Positions 53,341 to 62,300 of a stretch of DNA of 64,000 bases are shown here, one piece after another. Source of the DNA: Luteolibacter arcticus (GTDB lineage: Bacteria > Verrucomicrobiota > Verrucomicrobiia > Verrucomicrobiales > Akkermansiaceae); contig NZ_JAPDDT010000003.1 in assembly GCF_025950235.1 (NCBI RefSeq), positions 372,001 to 436,000 on the forward strand, in the 5' to 3' direction. Position 1 is the stretch's first letter; every line of letters starts with the position of its first letter. The notes under the pieces are model-generated. The model did no database searches and was not told the origin of the DNA. It saw only the letters and a list, made by a program, of their open reading frames with translations. A program made the position numbers and the translations under genes.

Positions 53341-54951
53341 ATGCAGGCTGAACTCGTGATCGAAAAACCACCTGACGAACCGCTGCCGTTACGGCGTATT
53401 GGCGGTGAGCAGGCGGGACCGAAGCGTCCCAACAAAAAGCGACGCCGCAATCCCTTTGCCACGATCGACGTCTCAAAGGACCTTCGCAAGAACTCGGTCC
53501 GCGGTGCTTCCTACATGTCCATGGCCCGCATCGGCGGGCTGGTCCTTCGCATCGGCTCGACCGGTGTGCTGGCGCGCATGATCTCGCAGAGCGATTTCGG
53601 CCTCATGGGGATGACCGCGGTGTTCACGAACTTCCTGGCGATCTTCATGGATGTCGGCCTTTCGCAAGCGACCATCCAGCGCAAGGACATCAATCACCGG
53701 CAGATCTCGACGCTGTTCTGGATCAATGTCGCCCTCTCGCTGCTGATCGCGGTGGTCTTCGCCGGCTCCGCACCGCTGATCGCGATGTTCTACAAGACGC
53801 CGATGCTGGTGACGATAATCCCGGTGCTGGCCTTGAGCTTCCTCTTCGGCGGGCTGGGCCTGCAACACTCGGCGCTGCTCACGCGCAACATGCGCTACTC
53901 GCTGCTGGCCGTCTCCGAGATCGGATCGAGCATCGCCGGCGTCGCGGTGGCAATCTTCATGGCACGGGCCGGCATGGGCTACTGGTCGCTGGTCGGACTG
54001 GCGCTCGCACCGCCGGTCGTGAAGACGATCATCATGTGGCTGTCCCTGCGCTGGGTTCCCAGCCCCCCCTCCCGCAACAACGGCGTGCGCAGCATGCTCA
54101 AGTTCGGTGGCGACGTGTTGGGCTTCAACATCGTCAACTATTTCTCCCGCCAGGCCGGCAGCCTGCTCATCGGCCGCTACTGCGGCGCGAACCCGCTGGC
54201 ACTCTACGACCGCGCCTACAGCCTGCTCCTGATGCCCATCGGCCAGATCAACGGGCCGCTCGGTGCGGTCTCGATTCCCGCGCTGTCTCGCCTGCAGAAC
54301 GAGCCCGAGCGCTTCGGCCGCTACTATCTCAATGCCATCCTCCTGATCTGCTCGCTGAGCATCCCGGTGATCGCCGGGCTCACCCTCTTCTCCGAGCAAG
54401 TGGTCTTGCTGTGGCTGGGCGAGAAGTGGATGAATACTGCGGAGATCTTCCGCCTGCTGGCGCCCGCGGCCCTCATTGGCGGCATCTCGAATCCAGCCGG
54501 CTGGCTTCTCATTGCCCTTGGTGATACCAAACGCTACCGCACGATGGGCGTTGTAAATTCCCTCATCATCGTGGCCGCATTCATCCTGGGAGCATTTTTC
54601 TGGCCGGACAGGGAGCCGGGGCAAGATGGTTCGCTGAAAGGCGTGGCCATTGCCTACTCGGCGGCGATGATCCTCAACTTCATCCCCTACTGGGCATGGT
54701 CGCTCAAGGGCACGCCGGTGAAGCTCGGCCAGGTCCTGCGCACCATGCTGATCCCCACGGTCTCCTGCATCCCCGCCGGGGCCGCCGCCTGGTGGATCCT
54801 GAGCCTGGCTCACGGTCGCATCGACGCCTGGGGCCTGGTGATCGCCGCCGGCCTCGCCTTCAGCATCATCTACGCCGTCATTCTCCTGTTTGGCTTCAAG
54901 AAGCTGAGCTTCTTCCGTAACATCGCCGGAGAGTTCCGCAAAAAAGGTTAA
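53341..54951 (+). CDS. MOP-superfamily lipid-linked oligosaccharide flippase (Wzx/WzxC-like)
   Basis: 537 residues. After a charged N-terminus (about 1-50) come about 12-14 transmembrane helices. The polysaccharide-transport family start is VRGASYMSMARIGGLVLRIGSTGVLARMISQSDFGLMGM; other segments are VDNG-free but typical, such as FMDVGLSQATIQRKDINHRQISTLFWIN and FNIVNYFSRQAGSLLIGRYCGANPLALYDRAYSLL. It moves undecaprenyl-linked repeat units from cytoplasmic to periplasmic face, ahead of the Wzy-like polymerase. Length and helix count are normal for WzxC-type proteins. Confidence 0.92.
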   Translation: MQAELVIEKPPDEPLPLRRIGGEQAGPKRPNKKRRRNPFATIDVSKDLRKNSVRGASYMSMARIGGLVLRIGSTGVLARMISQSDFGLMGMTAVFTNFLAIFMDVGLSQATIQRKDINHRQISTLFWINVALSLLIAVVFAGSAPLIAMFYKTPMLVTIIPVLALSFLFGGLGLQHSALLTRNMRYSLLAVSEIGSSIAGVAVAIFMARAGMGYWSLVGLALAPPVVKTIIMWLSLRWVPSPPSRNNGVRSMLKFGGDVLGFNIVNYFSRQAGSLLIGRYCGANPLALYDRAYSLLLMPIGQINGPLGAVSIPALSRLQNEPERFGRYYLNAILLICSLSIPVIAGLTLFSEQVVLLWLGEKWMNTAEIFRLLAPAALIGGISNPAGWLLIALGDTKRYRTMGVVNSLIIVAAFILGAFFWPDREPGQDGSLKGVAIAYSAAMILNFIPYWAWSLKGTPVKLGQVLRTMLIPTVSCIPAGAAAWWILSLAHGRIDAWGLVIAAGLAFSIIYAVILLFGFKKLSFFRNIAGEFRKKG

Positions 54952-54975
54952 GTTCACTCCGTTCCTCCCCTCCCC

Positions 54976-55872
54976 ATGGTCATCATCATTCCCACCTGCC
55001 AACGCGGCGAACTCCTCGTGCGGACGCTGCAATGCCTGGTCGATGCCGATTTGCCCGACTCCGTGACCCGCGTCATCGTCGTGGAGAACGGCAAGAAGGA
55101 CGAAGCGGAGGCCAAGGCCGCAAGCTTCTCCGACCGCCTGCCGATCAAGTATCTCTACACGCCGGTCGGCAGCAAATGCGCCGCTCTCAATCTCGCGCTC
55201 GAGTCCTGCGATGGTGAGTTCGTCGTCTTCTTCGACGATGACGTGCGCATCGATCCCGGCTGCGTGCGCGCCTATGCCGAAGCGGCCAAGGGCAAGACCG
55301 GCGGCGAGTTCTACGCCGGCAAGTGCAACGTGGACTACGACGTGCCGCCACCCGAGTGGCTCAAGCACTACCTTCCCTACTCCGCGAAGGGCTGGAGTTA
55401 CGGCGAGTCGATCCGCGACCTCAACGAGCCGCTCGCACTGGGTTTCAACTGGGCCGCCTTCGCCGACGACATCAAGAAGGCCGGCTCATTCAATCCCGAC
55501 ATCGGCCCCGGCCGCCTCATTTCCATTGGAGATGAAACCGACCTGCAGCGGATCATGCTCGATCAGGGCGTGAAAGGCATCTATCTGCCCGCCGGCTTGG
55601 TATGGCATCACGTCCCCGAGGACCGCTGCTCGACCGCATGGACCTTGGAGCGCAACCGCCGCATGGGTCTGCTGGTCGGCCGCAAATTGGCCGATGCCCC
55701 AGCGCCGAAGCGCTTCAGCAAGGCCGCCGCGGCTTGGGGGAAAATCGTCGGCCTCGGCGTTTTCACCAAGATCGGCAAGGCGTTTCTCAGCGACGCGAAG
55801 CACTTCCACTATCAACAGCGGCGTCACTGGAACCTCGGTGTCTGGCAAGGACACCAGAACGGCGGCGCATAA
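54976..55872 (+). CDS. Family 2 glycosyltransferase, last gene of the block
   Basis: 298 residues, starting MVIIIPTCQRGELLVRTLQCLVDADLP, preceded by a C-rich leader (CCTCCCCTCCCC). GT-A motifs: VIVVENGKKDEAEAKA, SKCAALNLALESCDGEFVVFFDDDVRIDPG (DDD metal site), and GRLISIGDETDLQRIMLDQG (ED base). Late YLPAGLVWHHVP holds the conserved His. It closes the polysaccharide block; no clear terminator follows. The donor sugar is unknown. Confidence 0.9.
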   Translation: MVIIIPTCQRGELLVRTLQCLVDADLPDSVTRVIVVENGKKDEAEAKAASFSDRLPIKYLYTPVGSKCAALNLALESCDGEFVVFFDDDVRIDPGCVRAYAEAAKGKTGGEFYAGKCNVDYDVPPPEWLKHYLPYSAKGWSYGESIRDLNEPLALGFNWAAFADDIKKAGSFNPDIGPGRLISIGDETDLQRIMLDQGVKGIYLPAGLVWHHVPEDRCSTAWTLERNRRMGLLVGRKLADAPAPKRFSKAAAAWGKIVGLGVFTKIGKAFLSDAKHFHYQQRRHWNLGVWQGHQNGGA

Positions 55873-55910
55873 AAAAGGCACAACTCCGCAGATCCTGCCG
55901 ATCAAAGAGC

Positions 55911-55926
55911 CTACGCGATCACGTGA
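55911..55926. promoter_or_regulatory. Operator-like palindrome, site 3
   Basis: CTACGCGATCACGTGA, related to the sites at 18612 and 28284. Nine bases upstream of a sigma-54-like site. Confidence 0.45.
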
Positions 55927-55934
55927 TGGACCGA

Positions 55935-55950
55935 TGGCCCGGCATTTGCT
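55935..55950 (+). promoter_or_regulatory. Sigma-54-like promoter site
   Basis: TGGCCCGGCATTTGCT fits TGGCACG-N4-TTGCW with one mismatch and GG-N10-GC spacing. It is intergenic and points towards the gene at 56378. Confidence 0.4.
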
Positions 55951-56377
55951 GGAGTTCCACTGCTTCCCCGCCACTCCAAGGAAGATCCAACAGTTAGTTC
56001 ATTCTCCTGAAATATAAGGATATCATAGACTTCCAAAAAGATCTCGCCCGAGTATTGCCTGCTTGATAGTTTGCTTTGCTTTCACGCTCCCTCCCCCACT
56101 ATCCGCCTCGGAATCTCCCCTCGGGATTCCGCTTCGGACAATCCCCCCAGGTATGTCAAGTTCCCCCTGCCTCATTGGCCCCGGACTCCGTTTTGCGGAT
56201 GAGTCCCTGCACTCCGCGTGCAGCGATGCCCCCATGCTGAATCCGTTCACCGGCTTGATTGAAAAGGCCGGCCCCATGGCACGAGTCTGCCGTCGTTGAG
56301 AGACCGGACCCCCTTTCGCTTTCCCTCTCGTTTCCCCCCTTTCGTTTCCCCCCCTGTCCCTGTTCCCCACCCACCAG

Positions 56378-59300
56378 ATGAAATTGAAGTTCCTTTCCCG
56401 AGGTTCGGACCGTCGCTTTGATGTGTTGCCGTCCAGTTGGCGGACCACGCTGAATCTGTCCGCGTTGATGGCGATGGCGTTCGCCCCGCTCGCTCATGCA
56501 CAGCAGGTCGGCTTCAACGCGAGCTTGCTGAAGTGGCCCGCCGGTGCCGCCAACAACAAGGCGAAGGACGTGTCCTCGCTTCAGTTCGGCCCGGACAACC
56601 GGCTCTACTTCACGCAGGTGAATGGCACCGTCATCGCCTGCGATGTCACGCGCCTGGGACCGAATGATTACCACGCGGCCAATGCCGAGACCATCAACCT
56701 GGTAAAGCTGATCCCGAACCACGACGACGACGGGACCTACAACCCCGCGCCGCTCATGGAGAACGGTGACCTCGGCTTCCGCCAGTGCACCGGCCTTCTC
56801 GTCACAGGCACCGCGGCGAATCCGGTGGTCTATGTCTCCTCCTGCGACCCGCGCCAGGGAGCCGGCAGTGGTGGCACCGACTTCGATCTCGATACGAACT
56901 CCGGCATCGTTTCTCGCCTGACCAAGAATGCCTCGACCGGCGAATGGGAAAAGGTGGACGTCGTCCGCGGCTTGCCACGTTCGGAAGAAAACCACGCCAA
57001 CAACGGGCTCACGATCAGCGCCGATGGCAACACCCTCTACCTCGCGCAAGGCGGCAATACCAATGCCGGCGCCCCCTCGGCCAACTTCGCCTATTGCGCC
57101 GAGTACGCACTCTCCGCCGCGATCTTGTCGATCGATCTCGTCGCCATTAATGCACTGCCGGTCCAGACCGACATGCACGGTCAGAAGTACCTCTACAATC
57201 TTCCGACTCTCAATGATCCGAACCCGGACCGCGCTCACAACGGCGACGGCTCGGACGTGAACGACCCCTTCGGTGGCAATGACGGTCTCAACCAGGCCAA
57301 GCTGGTGCAGGGCGGCCCGGTGCAGGTCTATGCCTCCGGTTTCCGCAATCCCTACGACGTGCTCATCGCGACGACGCCGGGGCACGTGGGGAAGATGTAC
57401 ACCTTCGACAATGCCGCTAACCAGGGTTGGGGCGGCTACCCGAAGAACGAGGCGGTTCCTGCCACTGTCACCAATGAATACGTCGCCGGTGAACCCGGAA
57501 CGGTGAACAACAAGGACGGCCTCTATCTTATCTCCGGCCCCGGTTACTACCGCGGCCACCCCAGTCCGATCCGCGCGAACCCCGCAGGCGCCGGTTGGTT
57601 CTGGAAAGTCGAGGATGGCCCCGGCGCTGGCCTCCAATTCTCCGCCGCTCCGACCACCGACTGGCCGCCCGTGCCGGTTTCAATGGCCGATCCCCAGCAG
57701 GGCGACTTCCTGATGCCCGGCCCCCTCGATGGTGCCCTGATCACCAACACCTTCTCGACCACCGGTTTGACCGAATACACCGCTCCCAACTTCGGCGGTG
57801 AGATGATCGGCGACATCCTCGCCACCCAATACAATAATCAGGCGCTCCAGCGCATCATGATGAATGGCGACGGCACGGTCGCGGAGAATAGCAGCCTGCT
57901 TCTCAAGGGCACCGGCTACGGCACTCCGCTCGACGTGACCTGCCCCGGTCCGGGCGCTGCCCCGACCCTGTGGGGCACGATCTTCATTGGTCACCACTCC
58001 AGCAAGATCTCCATCCTCGAGCCGACCGACTTCGATTCGCCGGGCGGTGGCGTTTGCTCCGGCGTCTTCAGCTTCGCGCTGGACGAGGACAACGACGGCT
58101 ATAGCAACGCCGACGAGGTCTCCAACAACGTCGACCCGTGCTCGCCGGCAGTCACCCCGGATGACCACGACGGCGACTTCCTTTCCAACCTGCTCGACTC
58201 CGACGACGACAACGACGGGATCGTGGACACCCAGGATGTCTTCCCGATCGACGCGCTCAATGGCCGCAGCGTCTCTGCTCCGGTGAACCTCGATCTCTTC
58301 AATGACAATGAGGACCTGGGCGGATTCTTCGAGCTCGGACTCAGGGGTGTGATGTTGAATCCCGGCCAGAACTACGCCGCGAAGATGCACGTGGACGATC
58401 TGATCGCGGGCGGCACCGGCGGTCTCTTCACTGATCCCTTCCCCGGCCCGGGCAATCCCCACGGCACCTCGAATACCCAGCTCAACGGCTACCTCTTCGG
58501 TGTCAGCGTCGACGAGTTCACCGGTCCGGTAATTGCCTCCTCGAAGATCGGCACACCGCTCTTCAACAGCGCACCGACCGCCCACCAGTCGCAGGGCATG
58601 TTCATCGGCAATGGCGACCAGGACAACTACGTCAAGGTCGCGTTCAACGCCAACAACGGCGCCGGCGGCGTCGAAGTGGTGCACGAGGAAAACGGAGTCA
58701 TCCTGACCCAGGTGATTCACCCGGCACCCGGCCTCTTCGCTCCCGGGGTGTTGGATGTGTTCGCTTACTGCCTCGTCGATCCGATCGCAGGAACGGTCCA
58801 TCCCGGCTACTCGCTCAACAATGGCCCGATCACCTACGTCGGCTCTCCGCTCGTGGTGAGCGGCAAGATCCTGGGAGCGATCCGCGGTTCCTCCGCCATG
58901 GCCCTCGGCATGCTGGCCACCACCGGCACGGTCGAAACGCCGACCTTCGAAGCGACCTGGGACTACCTCGATGTCGCGCCGGTCACCAATACCGCTTCCG
59001 CCAAGCTGACCATCAGCGGCGCGGGCACCCTCTCCAGCTCCTCCACCAACACCGGTGGTTCGTTCAGGCTGGAGAACAATTCCACCGGTGGCCAGAAGAT
59101 CACCTCGCTGTCGATCGACTTGCGCACCGGCATGATGCCTGACGTCGTCTTCGACCCCGCTCACACCGCGGGCGATCACGATGGCAAGGCCTTCCAAGTG
59201 GACGCCAATGCTCCGGAAGATTTGCCGGCACCCACGGGCACCGCCACCCACACCTTCGCGGCCCCGCACAATGGCGTCGACAGCGGCGACGGCTACGGTG

Positions 59301-62300
59301 CCATCACGGTCGATTGCTCCGGTCTGGATTTCCCTGCCGGGCGGCTTCTGAAATTCTCGTCCGACATCGACCCGCTCAGCATCAAGATGACGCCGACGCC
59401 GGTGACCGGCCCCGGGCCGTTCGAGGCAGGCAGTATCTCCGGTCTCGAGATCGTCGGAGCCACGGTCACCGTGACCTTCGACGACGGCACCGTCCGCAAG
59501 AGCCGCCTCGGTGGCTTGCCAGGCACCTCGAATGCCAACAAGGGATCAGGCAGCGATCTCTCCCCGGCCCAGCTCCCGACACCCAGCATCTCAGTGGCGG
59601 GACAAGCATCGCCATTCACGACGACGACGCAGCCGACCGTTCGCGTGGTGGGCAAGCCCGGCGCCACCGTCCAAGTTGGCGTCTTCCGCTCGGCCCTCCG
59701 GCTCACCGGCCACGAACCGATGTATACGGTTCCCGGCTACCAGATCGATCCCTACGAGACCAATCGCGTCGAGTCCTACGACTACAGCGAAGTGACCATC
59801 GGTGCCAATGGATTGGTGGACATGCCGCTCTCCCTGAACTATGACGAGGTGCTCGGCGGCATCCATATGGTCACTGCCTTCCTGACCGATCTCAACGGTC
59901 ACCGGAGCGCTTCCTCGAACGTCCTGACGATCGAGTATGACCCGACCGCCACCCCGCCGAACGCACTATTCCGGATCAACACCGGCTCGAATACCAGCTA
60001 CACCGACACCGCGGACCAGGTCTGGGCGGCGGATGCCAATACCAGCACCTACAATTCGACCTCCGGATCCGTCGACACCTCGGCCCTCACCGCCGAGACC
60101 CCGATCGCCGGCACCGAGGACGATGTGCTTTACCGCACCTTCCGCTACGACAGCAGCGCGTCCTCGCCCCTCGACTTCAACTTCACGGTCCCCAACGGCG
60201 ACTACGAAGTGCGCCTGCACTTCGCCGAAACGTGGTCCGGCGTCACCGCCGTGGGACAACGCGTGTTCGACGTCTTGCTGGAAGGAAACACCGCAGTGAA
60301 CGATCTGGACGTCTTCGCGGAAGCCGGCTCGAACGCCGTGCTCGTGAAGACGCTGGAGACCACCGTCAATGATGGTCTGCTCACCCTCGGCCTCCGCCAT
60401 GAGGTCCAAAACCCCTTCGTCTGCGGCATCGAGATCCTCCAGCTCAACGTCACCGGCCCGGATGAGGAAGCGCCCGAGCCACCAGCCCTGCTGACTCACT
60501 CAAACCTGCAGTCCGGCAGCGTCCAGCTCGCGTGGTCCCAGGCTTCCGACAATTCCGGCAGCATCGCGGGCTACCGCATCTATCGCGACAGCCTGCTCGC
60601 TCCGCTCGTCGAGACGACCTCTCAGTCGTATCAGGTCACCGGCCTGATGCCGGCGACCGAGTATACCTTCGGCGTGGAGGCCTTCGATGCCGCTGGCAAT
60701 GTTTCCACCCGCACGACGCTGGTCCTCACCACCGCCGCCGACACGCAGGACCCGAGCGCTCCCGGAACGCTCAAGGGAGCCCCGGGCAACGAACTGGCGA
60801 TTCTCTCGTGGCTCGCCGCGACGGACGACACCCGCATTCAGGAATACCGCATCTCCCGTGACGGCAATCCCCCCACCACGGTGACCGGACTGGGTTACAC
60901 CGATACCGGGCTGACCAATGGAACCCTCTATGAGTATTCCGTGGTCGCCGTCGACGTGGTCGGCAAGCTCTCGTCCGCGGTCACGGTTTCCGTCCGTCCG
61001 CGTGCACTGGGACCGGCGATCTATCGCGTGGACTGTGGCAATGTGACCGGCAACTACACCGATCTCGATGGCCGTGTCTGGACAGTGGATACCGGCTACA
61101 ACCCCACGGCCAATGCCGTCGGCCCGACCCCGACCACTACCGTGGCGATTTCGGGAACCAACGCCCAAGAGGTCTACCGGACCTACCGTTACAAGAACCG
61201 CAATTCGGGTGTCGGCACTCCGATGAAGTATGAGTTCACGCTGCCCAATGGCCAATATGAACTGCGCCTTCACTTCGCCGAACTCTGGACCGGCGCGACG
61301 ACACCGGGTGCCCGCGTCTTCAACGTGGCCGTCGAGGGAGAACCGACATTTACCAATTTCGATATCTTCGTCGAGGCGGGTCTCAATGCCGCCTTGGTGA
61401 AGGCAATCCCGGTCACCGTGGCGGATGGCAAGATGAACATTGACTTCGCGGTGGTCACCCAGAACCCGCAGATCTCGGGCATCGAGATCTTCCCGCTTCA
61501 GGAAGGCCCGCCCGACACCACCCCGCCCGATGCACCGGCGAACCTCGTCGTTTCCAGCAAGACCGATACCAGCGTCTCGCTGGCATGGGACGCTCCCACC
61601 GATGACGCGACCGCCTGGGAAGTCTCCCAAGGCAGCGAGGTCCTCGGCATCGTCACCGCAACCTCCTACACCATAACCGGCCTGACCCCGAACACCGGCT
61701 ATACCTACTCGGTGCGGGCCCGGGATGCCGCGAACAACTACTCCACTCCGGCAACCCTGAACGTCACCACCGATCCCGACACCTCGCCTCCGTCGGCGCC
61801 GCAAAATCTCACGGCGACTCCCGGCAATGGCATCGTGATCCTCGGCTGGCAGGCACCGACGGGCGAACCGGTGGACCACTATCAGATCCTCCGCGACGAA
61901 GTCGAATTGACCACCGTGACCACTCCGGGTTTCACCGACAGCACGGTCACCAACGGGACCACCTATGTCTATAAGGTGAAGGCCGTGGACGCCGCGGACA
62001 ATGCCTCGGCCGCCGCCACCGCCAGCACCACCCCGCAGTCGCTCGGGCCCGCCATCTACCGGATCAACTGCGGCAAGCTTGACGGCAGTCACACGGATCC
62101 TGGCGGCAACGTCTGGGCGGCGGACGCCCCTCCCTATTACAACAACAACGATACCGGTACCAGCTCGGTGACGGTGACAGGCACCACCGCGCCGGAAATT
62201 TACAAGACCCACCGCTACAAGAATCGCTTTTCGGGCGTCGGCACACCGCTGCGATATCAACTCCCGGTCACAAACGGCATCTACGAGGTCCGCCTGCATT

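Larger units (their letters stand above)
55873..56377. promoter_or_regulatory. 505-bp regulatory region upstream of the malectin-repeat giant
   Basis: No gene is recognised. It holds the third operator-like palindrome (55911-55926), a sigma-54-like site nine bases further (55935-55950), an AT-rich stretch (CTGAAATATAAGGATATCATAG, about 56008-56029) that could hold a sigma-70 -10, and a long C/T-rich leader with C5-C7 runs (56080-56376). Confidence 0.5.
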
